Positions 38,988 through 48,326 of a stretch of DNA of 64,000 nt are shown here, one piece after another. Source of the stretch: Mycobacterium sp. ITM-2016-00317 (GTDB taxonomy: Bacteria > Actinomycetota > Actinomycetes > Mycobacteriales > Mycobacteriaceae); the NCBI RefSeq assembly GCF_002968295.1, contig NZ_CP134399.1, positions 1,984,001 through 2,048,000 on the forward strand, read 5' to 3'. The notes below the pieces were generated by a model. It was not told the origin of the DNA, searched no databases, and was given only the letters and a program-made list of their open reading frames with translations. The stretch's first letter is position 1. Each line of letters opens with the position of its first letter. Both the position numbers and the translations under genes were made by a program.

Positions 38988-39030
38988 GCCAGTATTGCCC
39001 TACTGGCTATTGAAGAGCAAGCCAGTTGGC
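38988..39030. promoter_or_regulatory. MocR operator candidate
   Basis: GCCAGTA-TTGCCC-TACTGGC (38988-39007) is a perfect 7+6+7 inverted repeat, and a further half-site-like GCCAGTTGGC follows at 39021-39030. Both are in the 64-bp space between the divergent MocR gene and the small-protein gene, so MocR can control both directions. Confidence 0.72.
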
Positions 39031-39046
39031 GCCGATCATTGGCCGC

Positions 39047-39199
39047 ATGACGCACTGGTTATCCCGGCTGGGCCAGCGGCTGGCCGACCTGTACTACCTG
39101 CCGACGATGGGCGGCGCCCTCGACGAGCGCGACTCCGACGCCCGACGTCTGCGCAGCGATCTCGACGCGATCCGGATGCATTTCCCGGACCACGCGTAG
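39047..39199 (+). CDS. 50-residue conserved small protein between MocR and YczE
   Basis: ATG 39047 opens a 50-codon ORF that ends on TAG 39197-39199, sharing one base with the YczE start codon (TAGTG). The product, MTHWLSRLGQRLADLYYLPT followed by a charged helix (DERDSDARRLRSDLDAIRMH), has coding-like composition. The single-base overlap implies translational coupling. No family is recognised. An amphipathic N-terminal helix suggests association with membrane or protein. It is probably under MocR control with the YczE gene. Confidence 0.65.
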   Translation: MTHWLSRLGQRLADLYYLPTMGGALDERDSDARRLRSDLDAIRMHFPDHA

Positions 39200-39882
39200 T
39201 GCCGGCGCTGGGACGCGCCGCGCTACGCGGTGCGGCGCTACTGGCCGGGCTGTGCGGCTACGGGATCTCGATGGCGATGATGGTCCGCAGCGGCCTCGGT
39301 CTGGACCCGTGGGACGTGTTCCACCAGGGTCTGTCCGAACGGACCGGCATGACGATCGGAACGGCCTCGGCGGTGGTCGGGGTGGCGGTGCTGCTGGCCT
39401 GGATCCCGCTGCGCAACCGGCCCGGCATCGGCACCGTCGCCAATGTCGTGGTGATCGCGATCAGCGTCGACGTCGCGCTGATGCTGATCCCGACCCCGGC
39501 GTCGCTGCCCGTGCGCACCGCGCTGATGGTCGCGGCAGTGGTGCTCAACGCCGTCAGCACCGTGCTCTACATCGGCGCCGGGCTGGGCCCCGGTCCGCGG
39601 GACGGGCTGATGACCGGTCTGGTGGTGCGCACCGGCCGGTCGGTACGCACCATCCGCACCTCGATCGAGGTCTCGGTGCTGGCGGTCGGGTGGGTGCTCG
39701 GCGGGACCGTCGGGGTCGGCACCGTCGTCTACGCCCTCGGTATCGGACCGTTGGTACAGCTGTTCGTGCGGCTGACACCGCGGCGGATCCTGGCCGTCAG
39801 CGGTTGGGCCCCGGTGAGTTCGGCGCGCCGGGGCGCCGACGACGGGGAGCACACGCCGGTCACCGGCGTCGCCTGCGGTTGA
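39199..39882 (+). CDS. YczE/YitT-type integral membrane protein
   Basis: A 227-residue protein with five or six membrane helices. It starts RAALRGAALLAGLCGYGISM, has GLGLDPWDVFHQGLSERTGM in a conserved loop, and includes GAGLGPGPRDGLMTGLVVRT and GVGTVVYALGIGPLVQLFVR. This is the YczE family, often next to MocR-type regulators. Its transport or sensing role is not established. GTG 39199 overlaps the stop of the 50-residue ORF; the earlier in-frame extension is antisense-like. Confidence 0.85.
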   Translation: MPALGRAALRGAALLAGLCGYGISMAMMVRSGLGLDPWDVFHQGLSERTGMTIGTASAVVGVAVLLAWIPLRNRPGIGTVANVVVIAISVDVALMLIPTPASLPVRTALMVAAVVLNAVSTVLYIGAGLGPGPRDGLMTGLVVRTGRSVRTIRTSIEVSVLAVGWVLGGTVGVGTVVYALGIGPLVQLFVRLTPRRILAVSGWAPVSSARRGADDGEHTPVTGVACG

Positions 39883-39945
39883 CGCGGCCGCGCCGACGTC
39901 CGCGGCGCACACCGCGGGCAGGGGCGGCCTGACTACGATGGTCGG

Positions 39946-40812
39946 GTGCCAGTCGACGACAGCCCCGATGCGGTGGCCGCTCCGGCGCCGGAAGCAGATC
40001 CCGACCTGCTGATCGACTTCACCGACGTCACGTTGCGTCGCAACGGCCGGCTGCTGGTGGGTCCGGTGACCTGGTCGGTGGAACTCGACGAGCGCTGGGT
40101 GGTCATCGGCCCGAACGGTGCGGGCAAGACCTCGCTGCTGCGGATGGCGGCCGCGATGGAGCATCCGTCCTCTGGCACCGCCTACGTGCTGGGGGAGCGG
40201 CTGGGCCGGGTCGACATGTCCGAACTGCGCGCCCGCGTCGGGCTCAGCAGCGCGGCGCTGTCGCAACGGGTGCCCGACGACGAGACCGTGCGCGATCTGG
40301 TGGTCTCGGCCGGCTACGCCGTACTGGGCCGGTGGCGGGAGAACTACGACGACATCGACTACGTCCAGGCCGTCGACATGCTGGAGAGCGTCGGGGCCGA
40401 ACACCTCGCCGAGCGGACGTTCGGCACGCTGTCCGAAGGCGAGCGCAAACGGGTGCTGATCGCGCGGGCGTTGATGACGGACCCGGAACTGCTGCTGCTC
40501 GACGAGCCTGCGGCCGGGCTCGACCTGGGTGGCCGCGAGGAACTGGTGGCCCGGATGAGCGATCTGGCCGCCGATCCGGACGCCCCGGCACTGGTGCTGG
40601 TCACCCATCACGTCGAGGAGATCCCGCCCGGGTTCTCCCACTGCCTGATCCTGTCCGAGGGACACGTGGTCGACGCCGGGCTGCTCACCGACGTGCTGAC
40701 CGCCGAGAACCTGTCGAAGGCGTTCGGGCAGTCCATCGCGCTGGACTACATCGACGGACGCTACTTCGCGCGCCGCACCCGCAGCCGCGCCGCACACAGG
40801 AGGCGTGCATGA
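39946..40812 (+). CDS. ABC transporter ATP-binding protein (Rv3041c type)
   Basis: A 288-residue ABC ATPase. Walker A is VVIGPNGAGKTSLLRMA, the signature is LSEGERKRVLIARAL, Walker B is LLLLDEPAAGLDLGG and the switch histidine is VLVTHHVEEIPPG. The N-terminus is acidic and disordered. No membrane permease is adjacent, so it may work with a distant partner or be a soluble ABC-F-like protein; it has only one ATPase domain. TACGAT (39934-39939) lies six bases before GTG 39946, so the mRNA is probably leaderless. The next three genes overlap by four bases, making one operon. Confidence 0.9.
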   Translation: MPVDDSPDAVAAPAPEADPDLLIDFTDVTLRRNGRLLVGPVTWSVELDERWVVIGPNGAGKTSLLRMAAAMEHPSSGTAYVLGERLGRVDMSELRARVGLSSAALSQRVPDDETVRDLVVSAGYAVLGRWRENYDDIDYVQAVDMLESVGAEHLAERTFGTLSEGERKRVLIARALMTDPELLLLDEPAAGLDLGGREELVARMSDLAADPDAPALVLVTHHVEEIPPGFSHCLILSEGHVVDAGLLTDVLTAENLSKAFGQSIALDYIDGRYFARRTRSRAAHRRRA

Positions 40813-41642
40813 CCCCTCAGGACCCACTGGTGCCCCGCCCGGCCGCGACGGTGATGCTGGTGCGCGACACCCCTGACGGGATCAAGATCTTCCTGATGCG
40901 CAGGCATTCGGCGATGGACTTCGTCGCCGGGGTGATGGTCTTTCCCGGCGGCGGGGTCGACGACCGCGACCGCAATGCCGACATCGCGTGGCACGGTCCC
41001 GACCGCAACTGGTGGGCGCAGCGCTTCGGCGTGGACCCCGAACTCGCCGAGGCGCTGGTGTGCGCGGCGGCCCGGGAGACCTTCGAGGAGTCGGGCGTGC
41101 TGTTCGCCGGTGCGGCCGACGACCCCGACCTGCTCGTCGACGACGCGTCGGTGTACCGCGAGCAACGGGCCGCGCTGGAGGACAAGTCGCTGTCGTTCGG
41201 CGAGTTCCTGCGCTCGGAGAAGCTGATGCTGCGCGCTGACCTGCTGCGGCCGTGGGCGAACTGGGTCACGCCGAAGGAGGAGCGCACCCGCCGCTACGAC
41301 ACCTACTTCTTCGTCGGGGCGCTGCCGCAGGGCCAACGGGCCGACGGCGACAACACCGAGACCGACAAGGCCGGCTGGATCACCCCGCAGGAAGCGCTCG
41401 ACGACTTCGCCGACGGGCGCAGCTTCCTGCTGCCCCCGACCTGGACCCAACTGGACGCGCTCAACGGTCGCACCGTCGCCGAGGTGCTCGCCGTCGAGCG
41501 CAGGATCGTCGCGGTGGAGCCGTCACTGGCCGCCGAGCAGGGCGGCAACTGGGAGATCGAGTTCTTCAACAGCGAGCGCTACAACGCCGCGCGCAACCGG
41601 CGGGCCCCGCAGGGATACACCGACGGGGCGCCACTCGCGTGA
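40809..41642 (+). CDS. NUDIX hydrolase (Rv3040c type)
   Basis: A 277-residue NUDIX-fold protein. The NUDIX box is recognisable as [19 protein letters not shown], with the upstream glycine replaced, and the fold's [20 protein letters not shown] precedes it. The protein is longer than minimal NUDIX enzymes, with an insertion between strands. It should hydrolyse a nucleoside-diphosphate-linked compound, perhaps CoA or a nucleotide sugar; the substrate is unknown. ATG 40809 overlaps the ABC stop by four bases and has GGAGG upstream. Confidence 0.88.
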   Translation: MTPQDPLVPRPAATVMLVRDTPDGIKIFLMRRHSAMDFVAGVMVFPGGGVDDRDRNADIAWHGPDRNWWAQRFGVDPELAEALVCAAARETFEESGVLFAGAADDPDLLVDDASVYREQRAALEDKSLSFGEFLRSEKLMLRADLLRPWANWVTPKEERTRRYDTYFFVGALPQGQRADGDNTETDKAGWITPQEALDDFADGRSFLLPPTWTQLDALNGRTVAEVLAVERRIVAVEPSLAAEQGGNWEIEFFNSERYNAARNRRAPQGYTDGAPLA

Positions 41643-42319
41643 CGGAGTTCGTCAGCACCGTCCTGGCGCCGGGCGACGGGCGCAGGATCGCGACGCTGCT
41701 GGTGTCGCGCCCGCCGACGAACGCGCTGACCCGCCAGGTGTACCGCGAGCTGGCCGAGGCCGCGACCGCACTCGGCGCCCGCGACGACGTGTCGGCCGTC
41801 GTGGTGTTCGGTGGGCACGAGATCTTCTCCGCAGGCACGGACATGACCGAGCTGAACACGCTGACCGCCGAGGAGGCCGTGGCCGCCGAACGGGTCTCCG
41901 GCGACGCGGTGGACGCGCTGGCCCACCTGCCGAAACCGACGGTCGCGGCGATCACCGGCTACGCGCTCGGGGCGGGGCTGACGCTGGCGCTGGCCGCCGA
42001 CTGGCGGATCAGCGGTGACAACGTGAAGTTCGGCGCCACCGAGATCCTGGCCGGGCGTGCTCCCGCAGGCACCGGTGCGGTGCGTCTGGCCCGCGCGATC
42101 GGCCAGAGCAAGGCCAGGGACCTGGTGTTCAGCGGCCGCTTCGTCGACGCGCGCGAGGCGCTGCAGCTGGGGCTGATCGACGAGATGGTGGCGCCGGACA
42201 CCGTCTACGACGCGGCCCTGGCCTGGGCGGGCCGGTTCGCCGACTACCCGGCCGAGGTGCTGGCAGCAGCCAAGTACTCGTTCACCCGCGATGAGAGCGC
42301 GGCCGCCGGCGGACGTTAG
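41639..42319 (+). CDS. echA17: Enoyl-CoA hydratase/isomerase family protein EchA17
   Basis: A 226-residue crotonase-fold protein corresponding to Rv3039c. [18 protein letters not shown] holds the first oxyanion-hole region, and [20 protein letters not shown] the second. Both catalytic-type acidic positions cannot be confirmed by eye. The C-terminus ends [12 protein letters not shown], about 28 residues shorter than Rv3039c (254 residues from memory), so it lacks part of the trimer-forming helical region. It may hydrate or isomerise an acyl-CoA. GTG 41639 overlaps the NUDIX stop by four bases. Confidence 0.86.
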   Translation: MTEFVSTVLAPGDGRRIATLLVSRPPTNALTRQVYRELAEAATALGARDDVSAVVVFGGHEIFSAGTDMTELNTLTAEEAVAAERVSGDAVDALAHLPKPTVAAITGYALGAGLTLALAADWRISGDNVKFGATEILAGRAPAGTGAVRLARAIGQSKARDLVFSGRFVDAREALQLGLIDEMVAPDTVYDAALAWAGRFADYPAEVLAAAKYSFTRDESAAAGGR

Positions 42320-42329
42320 GCTGCCCTGC

Positions 42330-43307
42330 ATGACAAGTTCCGATGTCACCGATCCCGCGCCGCAGCCCCGCGCGACCCAGGAGCAGGTCGAAGCTGCGAT
42401 GCACGACACCAAGCTGGCCCAGGTGCTCTATCACGACTGGGAGGCCGAGACCTATGACGACAAGTGGTCGATCTCCTATGACCAGCGCTGCGTCGACTAC
42501 GCCCGCGGCCGGTTCGACGCCGCGGTGCCCGACGAGGTGCAGCGGGAACTGCCCTACGACCGGGCCCTGGAACTGGGCTGCGGCACCGGGTTCTTCCTGC
42601 TCAACCTGATCCAGGCCGGGGTGGCGCGGCGCGGCTCGGTGACCGACCTGTCGCCCGGGATGGTCAAGGTCGCCACCCGCAACGGTCAGTCGCTGGGACT
42701 GGACATCGACGGCCGCGTCGCCGACGCCGAGGGCATCCCGTACGAGGACAACACGTTCGACCTCGTGGTCGGCCATGCGGTGCTGCACCACATCCCCGAC
42801 GTGGAGCTGTCCCTGCGCGAGGTGGTCCGGGTGCTCAAGCCGGGCGGGCGGTTCGTGTTCGCCGGCGAGCCGACCACCGTCGGCAACCGGTACGCCCGCG
42901 AGTTGTCGACGTTGACGTGGCGGGTCGCCACCAACGTGACCAAGCTGCCCGCTCTGGCCGGCTGGCGCAGGCCACAGGCCGAGCTCGACGAGTCGTCGCG
43001 GGCGGCGGCGCTGGAGGCCGTCGTCGACCTGCACACCTTCGACCCCGCCGATCTGGAGCGGATGGCCGCCAACGCCGGCGCCGTCGAAGTCCGCACCGGC
43101 AGTGAGGAATTCACCGCCGCCATGCTGGGCTGGCCGGTCCGCACCTTCGAAGCGGCGGTGCCCCCGGGCCGGTTGGGCTGGGGCTGGGCGAAATTCGCGT
43201 TCGGTAGCTGGACGACGCTGTCGTGGGTCGACGCCCACCTGTGGCGCCACGTGGTACCGAAGGGCTGGTTCTACAACGTCATGGTGACCGGGGTCAAACC
43301 GTCGTAG
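42330..43307 (+). CDS. Class I SAM-dependent methyltransferase (Rv3038c type)
   Basis: A 325-residue methyltransferase. SAM motif I is ALELGCGTGFFLLNLIQAG and later motifs include GYVADAEG-like RVADAEGIPYEDNTFDLVVG and LREVVRVLKPGGRFVFAGEP. Its C-terminal half is unusual for a minimal methyltransferase and contains tryptophan-rich FAFGSWTTLSWVDAHLW. TAGGCT (42317-42322) precedes ATG 42330 by seven bases, so an internal leaderless promoter may exist within the operon. The substrate is unknown, perhaps a cell-envelope lipid or polysaccharide intermediate. Confidence 0.88.
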   Translation: MTSSDVTDPAPQPRATQEQVEAAMHDTKLAQVLYHDWEAETYDDKWSISYDQRCVDYARGRFDAAVPDEVQRELPYDRALELGCGTGFFLLNLIQAGVARRGSVTDLSPGMVKVATRNGQSLGLDIDGRVADAEGIPYEDNTFDLVVGHAVLHHIPDVELSLREVVRVLKPGGRFVFAGEPTTVGNRYARELSTLTWRVATNVTKLPALAGWRRPQAELDESSRAAALEAVVDLHTFDPADLERMAANAGAVEVRTGSEEFTAAMLGWPVRTFEAAVPPGRLGWGWAKFAFGSWTTLSWVDAHLWRHVVPKGWFYNVMVTGVKPS

Positions 43308-44467
43308 AGTTCGGCCTCGGCGATGTCGCCTACCTGCGCAGCGACGCGGGCGGGGCTGCGTTGGCCGAGGTGTCCCGGTACCCGCTGACCGACACCTCGC
43401 TGGTGTCGGACATCGCTTTGGCCCGAACGCTTTTCGGTGACCGCACCGCAGTCCTGGTGGAAACCGTCAGGCTGCGGCGCAAAGCCGTCACGAAGTTCGC
43501 CGACGCCGACGGGTGGCTGTTCACCGACGACGCGCTCCAGCAGGCCACGGCCGCGCCGGTGGCCGAGCACCGGGCCCGCCGGCTGGCGGGCGCGGTCGTG
43601 CACGACGCGACCTGCTCGATCGGCAGCGAGCTTGTGGCGCTGCGGAACCGGGCGTCCTTCGTCATCGGTAGCGACATCGACCCGGTGCGGCTGGCGATGG
43701 CCCGCCACAACCTCGGCCCGACGGTGCCGCTGTGCCGCGCCGACGCGCTCGCGCCGGTCACCACCGGCGCGGTGGTCGTCGTCGACCCGGCGCGCCGCAG
43801 CGGGTCCCGACGCCGGTTCGACCCGCGCGCCTACCTGCCACCGCTGGACGAGTTGCTCGACGTGCTGTGCGACCGCGACCACGTCGTGAAGTGCGCTCCC
43901 GGAATCGATTTCGCGGTGCTGGCCGAACTCGGCTTCGAGGGCGAGGTCGAGGTGACCTCGCTGGGCGGAAGCGTCCGCGAGGCGTGTCTGTGGTCGCGCG
44001 GACTCGCCGATGGGGTGCGCCGCCGCGCGACCGTCCTCGACACCGGTGAGCAGCTCACCGACCGCGACCCCGGCGAGTGCGCGGTCGCTCCCGCGGGCCG
44101 GTGGATCGTCGACCCCGACGGTGCGGTGGTGCGTGCCGGTCTGGTGCGCCACTACGCCGCACGGCACGGGCTGTGGCAGCTCGATCCCGACATCGCGTAT
44201 CTGTCGGGCGAGCGGTTGCCCGACGGCAGACGCGGCTTCGAGGTCCTGGAGCAGGTGGCGTTCAACGAAAAACAGCTTCGGCAGGCGCTTTCGCGCCACG
44301 ACGCCGGGGCCCTCGAGATCCTGGTCCGCGGTGTCGACGTCGATCCCGATGCGCTGCGCGGCCGGCTGCGGTTGCGCGGGGCCGCGCAGGTGACGGTTGT
44401 CATAACCCGACTGGGTTCCGGGGTGGCAAGCCGGGCAACGGCATTCATATGTCGTCCGTCACGCTGA
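43223..44467 (+). CDS. THUMP-like domain methyltransferase (Rv3037c type)
   Basis: A protein of up to 414 residues with a SAM-dependent methyltransferase core (VHDATCSIGSELVALRNRAS, SFVIGSDIDPVRLAMARHNL) and a C-terminal THUMP-like region. Rv3037c has been proposed to take part in methylglucose lipopolysaccharide synthesis. The start is uncertain: GTG 43223 overlaps the preceding gene by 85 bases, and the conserved core seems to begin around TVVEFGLGDVAYLRSDAGG near 43295, where no conventional start codon occurs in frame. A start shift or an indel in the overlap is possible. The downstream frame is clean. Confidence 0.75.
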   Translation: MGRRPPVAPRGTEGLVLQRHGDRGQTVVEFGLGDVAYLRSDAGGAALAEVSRYPLTDTSLVSDIALARTLFGDRTAVLVETVRLRRKAVTKFADADGWLFTDDALQQATAAPVAEHRARRLAGAVVHDATCSIGSELVALRNRASFVIGSDIDPVRLAMARHNLGPTVPLCRADALAPVTTGAVVVVDPARRSGSRRRFDPRAYLPPLDELLDVLCDRDHVVKCAPGIDFAVLAELGFEGEVEVTSLGGSVREACLWSRGLADGVRRRATVLDTGEQLTDRDPGECAVAPAGRWIVDPDGAVVRAGLVRHYAARHGLWQLDPDIAYLSGERLPDGRRGFEVLEQVAFNEKQLRQALSRHDAGALEILVRGVDVDPDALRGRLRLRGAAQVTVVITRLGSGVASRATAFICRPSR

Positions 44468-44555
44468 TCGCTCACGTACCCTGTCCGTACCTGTTCGACC
44501 TGTATCGACCATTGCGCCGTACCCGCGAGGCGCCGACCACGAGGACGTCCCAACG

Positions 44556-45263
44556 ATGCGCATCTTCGCTGCTGCTCTGACGGCTGCCGGTGTCTCGGTG
44601 GGCCTGCTGGCCGCACCCGGGGCCGCAGCCCAGTCGGCCTGTGCGGCTCTGGGCGGCACGGTCGATGCCGACCAGATCTGCCACGTCCACGCCGAGAAAC
44701 CCGCCTACCGGCTGGATTACGCGTTCCCCGCCGACTATCCCGACCAGCAGGCGCTGGCCGACTACCTGACCCAGACCCGTGACGGGTTCGTCAACGTCTC
44801 GGAGATGCCGGGCTCCTGGAACCTGCCCTACGTCCTCGACGCCAAGGGCACCGGCTACCGGACCGGGCCCGACGACGGTGGCACCCGCAGCGTGGTGTTC
44901 GAGGTCTACGAGAACGTCGGCGGCGCACACCCCCAGACCTGGTTCAAGTCGTTCAACTGGGATGTGGCCGAGAAGGCGCCGCTCACCTTCGAGACGCTGT
45001 TCAAGCCGGACACCCAGCCGCTGGACGTCATCTTCCCGATCGTGCAGTCCGAGATCTCCCGGCAGCTCGGTGTCGACGCCCCGATCTCGGCGGCCGACGG
45101 GCTCGACCCGGCCAAGTACCAGGAGTTCGCCCTGACCGACGACTCGCTGATCTTCTACTTCGGCCAGGGCGAGATCATGCCCGGCGCCGGCGGGGCGCTG
45201 CAGGCCACCGTGCCGATCATGGCGGTCGAGGGCATGCTCGCCGACGGGGTCGTGCTCAGCTAG
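44556..45263 (+). CDS. Secreted protein TB22.2 (Rv3036c type), DUF3298-like
   Basis: A 235-residue exported protein with a signal peptide of 25 residues, MRIFAAALTAAGVSVGLLAA then PGAAA, cleaving before QSAC. The mature part resembles the DUF3298/RsiV-like fold: LDYAFPADYPDQQALADYL, VFEVYENVGGAHPQTWFKSF and LTDDSLIFYFGQGEIMPGAG. Two cysteines near the mature N-terminus (SACAAL and QICHVH) may form a disulfide. The M. tuberculosis homologue is a secreted culture-filtrate protein reported to have esterase activity. Its 3' end overlaps the convergent symporter gene by eight bases. Confidence 0.86.
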   Translation: MRIFAAALTAAGVSVGLLAAPGAAAQSACAALGGTVDADQICHVHAEKPAYRLDYAFPADYPDQQALADYLTQTRDGFVNVSEMPGSWNLPYVLDAKGTGYRTGPDDGGTRSVVFEVYENVGGAHPQTWFKSFNWDVAEKAPLTFETLFKPDTQPLDVIFPIVQSEISRQLGVDAPISAADGLDPAKYQEFALTDDSLIFYFGQGEIMPGAGGALQATVPIMAVEGMLADGVVLS

Positions 45264-46806
45264 CGGTCGTCGACTGCTTGTCCTCGTCGCTGGCGCGTTT
45301 GTAGGTCTCCCAGAACGTGGCGTTCTTGATGTCGAGAGCCACCGGGTCGAACACCGGGTCCAGTCCCTGCTTCTTCTGCCTCTCGTAATCCCACAGCGCC
45401 TTGTAGGCGGGCTGCTGCAGGATCAGGATCCCGATGATGTTCAGCCAGGCCATCAGGCCGACCCCGATGTCGCCGAGCGTCCAGGCCTCCGAGGCGGTCG
45501 AGACGGCCCCGATGGTGACCGCCACCAGAATCAAGGCCTGCAGCAGCATCGTGGACGTGAAACCGACCGTACTGCGGATCCCCGGGATCTCGATGGTGGC
45601 GGCCCGGCCCAGCAGGAAGCGCAGGTTCGTCTCGGCCATGTAGTAGTAGGCGATGATCGTGGTCAGGCAGAAGAACGCCAGCGAGACCGCGATGAAGCTG
45701 GATCCGGCCCCGCTCCACAGCGTGTCGAAACCGACCTGGGCGAATGCCGGACCGACTTCGGCGTCCGCGGGCAGGATGTTGCCGCCCTCGCTGATCACCG
45801 CGCCGTCGGCGCTCTCACCCTCGAAGACCCGGTAGGCGCCGGTGGACAGGATAAGGAAGCCGGTCGCCGAACAGACGAACAGGGTGTCGACGTAGACCGC
45901 GAATGCCTGCACGAGGCCCTGCTTGGCGGGGTGGGACACCTCGGCCGCCGCCGCGGCGTGCGGGCCGGTGCCCTGACCCGCCTCGTTCGAGTAGATGCCG
46001 CGTTTGACGCCCCACATCACCGCCAGGCCGATGATCGCGCCGAACGCCGAGTCGATACCGAAGGCACTGGAGAAGATCAGCGACAGGATCGCCGGGATCT
46101 CCGAGGCGTTCACCAACACCACGACCAGCGCCAGCGCGATGTAGACGACGGCCATGAACGGCACCACGATCGAGGCGAAGGTCGCGATCCGCTTCACGCC
46201 GCCGATGATCACGAAGGCCAGCACGATCACGATGCCGACGGCCACCCACCACTTCGAGAAGCCCCACGCGGAGTTCATCGCCGACGCCATCGAGTTGGAC
46301 TGCACACCGGGCAGCAGCAGACCCATCGCCACCAGGGTCACCGCGGCGAAGATGTAGCCGTACACCTTCATCGCGCCGGCCGCCGCGGTGTGGGACAACG
46401 CGGTGCTGAAGTAGTAGGCCGGGCCGCCGCGGTACTCGCCGGTGAGCTTGTCGCGGTCCTTGTAGATCTGGCCGAGCGTGCATTCGACGAACGACGTCGA
46501 GGCTCCGAGGAACGCGACCATCCACATCCAGAACAGCGCGCCCGGGCCACCGAAGGCGATGGCGGTGGCCACACCGGCGATGTTGCCGGTGCCGACGCGA
46601 CCGGCCAGCGACATCGTCAGCGCCTGGAAGCTCGACACCCCGGAGGGCGATTTCTCGCCCCGCAGCATCAGCCGCACCATCTCCGGAATCTGCCGCACCT
46701 GCACGAAGCGGGACCTGATCGAGAAGTAGACGCCGGCGGCCAGGCAGAGGTAAACCAGGCTCTCGTGCCACACCAGGTCATTGACGGCGGCAAGAAATTC
46801 CGACAC
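45256..46806 (-). CDS. AGCS family sodium/alanine symporter
   Basis: A 516-residue membrane protein of 10-12 helices in the alanine/glycine:cation symporter (AGCS) family, marked by SFQALTMSLAGRVGTGNIAG near residue 60, by GGPGALFWMWMVAFLG and by GIYSNEAGQGTGPHAAAAA. It imports small neutral amino acids with Na+. The C-terminus is a cytosolic charged tail (ATFWETYKRASDEDKQSTTA). ATG 46806 is used. This gene interrupts the Rv3036c-Rv3035 pair as remembered in M. tuberculosis, so it looks like a local insertion. Confidence 0.88.
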   Translation of the reverse strand: MSEFLAAVNDLVWHESLVYLCLAAGVYFSIRSRFVQVRQIPEMVRLMLRGEKSPSGVSSFQALTMSLAGRVGTGNIAGVATAIAFGGPGALFWMWMVAFLGASTSFVECTLGQIYKDRDKLTGEYRGGPAYYFSTALSHTAAAGAMKVYGYIFAAVTLVAMGLLLPGVQSNSMASAMNSAWGFSKWWVAVGIVIVLAFVIIGGVKRIATFASIVVPFMAVVYIALALVVVLVNASEIPAILSLIFSSAFGIDSAFGAIIGLAVMWGVKRGIYSNEAGQGTGPHAAAAAEVSHPAKQGLVQAFAVYVDTLFVCSATGFLILSTGAYRVFEGESADGAVISEGGNILPADAEVGPAFAQVGFDTLWSGAGSSFIAVSLAFFCLTTIIAYYYMAETNLRFLLGRAATIEIPGIRSTVGFTSTMLLQALILVAVTIGAVSTASEAWTLGDIGVGLMAWLNIIGILILQQPAYKALWDYERQKKQGLDPVFDPVALDIKNATFWETYKRASDEDKQSTTAS

Positions 46807-46914
46807 TCGTTTCCCCTCGTTCGACTTGTCGGTGTCTGCGGATCATCCGACTGTGAATGCTCGCACGGCTTCGTCCGCTCCGCATTTCCGACGGGAACGC
46901 CCACGTCAGGGGGA

Positions 46915-48207
46915 TCAGGACGGGACGAACCCGTAGACCTGCCCGGCGCTGGTCGCGGCCACCACCCGCCGGTCGTGGCCGATGGACACCCCGACCGGCC
47001 ATCCGTCCGCGTTCGGCAACGGGTGGGTGCCCAGGGTGGCCCCGTCGCCGAGGCTGAAGACCTGCAACGCCAGCCCGGACCGGTCCTCACCGTCGCCGTC
47101 GCGGACCACCGCGTAGCCGACGCCGGCCAGGCTTGAGGTGGTCAACGGCTCGACCTCGTCATGGGTCCAGAGCACCTCGCCGTCCTCTGCGGTGTCGCGG
47201 ACCGCTGTCAGCCGGGCTCCCGGTCCGCCCCCGGCCACGATCATCCCGCCGGGCGTCACCGACGGCGGGGTCTGGGCCAGGTAGCCCAGCGGCACCGACC
47301 ACTTCGGGCTGCCGTCGTCGGCGTTGATCGCCCACAGGCTCTCGTCGCGGCCGTTGACGTAGACCGTCGACCCGTCCGCCGAGATCACCGGGCTGGCCAG
47401 CGGGCCGCCGCCGACCGCGTCACTGGTCCATTCGCGGGTGAGCTGCGGGGTCTGCCCGGGGTTGTACCGCAGCCCGACCAGCACCGGCTGCTCCGCGTCG
47501 GGCTCCCACAGCGGCACCACCACCATGCCGGTGGCCTCGGAGTACGCGGGCGCGGCGGCCACCGGGCAGCGCGGACCGGCCGCGCGGCAGTCGTCGAGGC
47601 CGCGTTCGGAATCGGTCGGGTCCACGCCGGCGACCAGGTCGAGCGTCGTGCCGGTCACGGTGCCGCGATGGGCGTCGAATACCAGCACCTGACCCAGGTG
47701 GGTGAGCACCAGCAGCCGCCCGGGATCGAGGATCCGTGCGGTCATCGGCATCCCGATCACCAACTGGCGCCAGCGGATCCACTGGGTGGCCGGGAAGGAC
47801 ATGATCAGCCCGGGCTGACCGATGTAGAGATTGTCGAACCCGTCGAACAACGGGCTGGCCATGGCGCCGCCCTGCACCAGCCGGGTGCACCAGCGCTGCC
47901 TGCCCCGGTTGTCGGTCTCCCACACCATCAGCGAACAGCCCGCCTCGGTCTGACCGTTGACCGCCAGATAGTTGCCGGAGCCGAGGGCCACCTGCGCGCC
48001 CAGTTCGCCCTTGACCGATCGCGTCCACTCCAGGCGCAACGCGTCGGCCCCTGCGACCGGGGAGGAGCTGCTGTTCGCGGCGTCGGCGTACTGGGCCGCC
48101 CAGCCGGTGGCCGCGCGGGCCTCGACCCAGGAATCGGTGTTGCCACAGCCGGTCAGCGCACCTGCGACCAACGCCGTCGAGGCCAATGCGAAGATTCGCC
48201 GGAGCAC
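46915..48207 (-). CDS. PQQ-like beta-propeller lipoprotein (Rv3035 type)
   Basis: A 430-residue lipoprotein with lipobox ALTGC (Cys21) and a beta-propeller of repeated WD-like/PQQ blades, for example TVYVNGRDESLWAINADDGS and VVAATSAGQVYGFVPS. It is predicted to sit on the outer face of the inner membrane. Start GTG 48207 has AGAAGGG upstream; the longer frame lacks coding character. In M. tuberculosis the homologue is Rv3035, beside the MGLP genes. The function is unknown; a scaffold or assembly role similar to BamB is a guess. Confidence 0.85.
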   Translation of the reverse strand: MLRRIFALASTALVAGALTGCGNTDSWVEARAATGWAAQYADAANSSSSPVAGADALRLEWTRSVKGELGAQVALGSGNYLAVNGQTEAGCSLMVWETDNRGRQRWCTRLVQGGAMASPLFDGFDNLYIGQPGLIMSFPATQWIRWRQLVIGMPMTARILDPGRLLVLTHLGQVLVFDAHRGTVTGTTLDLVAGVDPTDSERGLDDCRAAGPRCPVAAAPAYSEATGMVVVPLWEPDAEQPVLVGLRYNPGQTPQLTREWTSDAVGGGPLASPVISADGSTVYVNGRDESLWAINADDGSPKWSVPLGYLAQTPPSVTPGGMIVAGGGPGARLTAVRDTAEDGEVLWTHDEVEPLTTSSLAGVGYAVVRDGDGEDRSGLALQVFSLGDGATLGTHPLPNADGWPVGVSIGHDRRVVAATSAGQVYGFVPS

Positions 48208-48326
48208 GGGATCCCTTCTGGTCGCGGTGTACGTCGAGCCCAGGTGAGGGTAACCGTTGACCCCTTCGGGGGGCATGAGCGGAGCGACCCGGGAATGTCT
48301 CGGGCGGACGCGTAGGCTTTCCGGCC

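Noticed and set aside
44468..44555. A short imperfect palindrome GTACCCTGTCCGTAC before TB22.2
   Set aside because: It is short and imperfect, with no regulator gene nearby, so it is not called as an operator.
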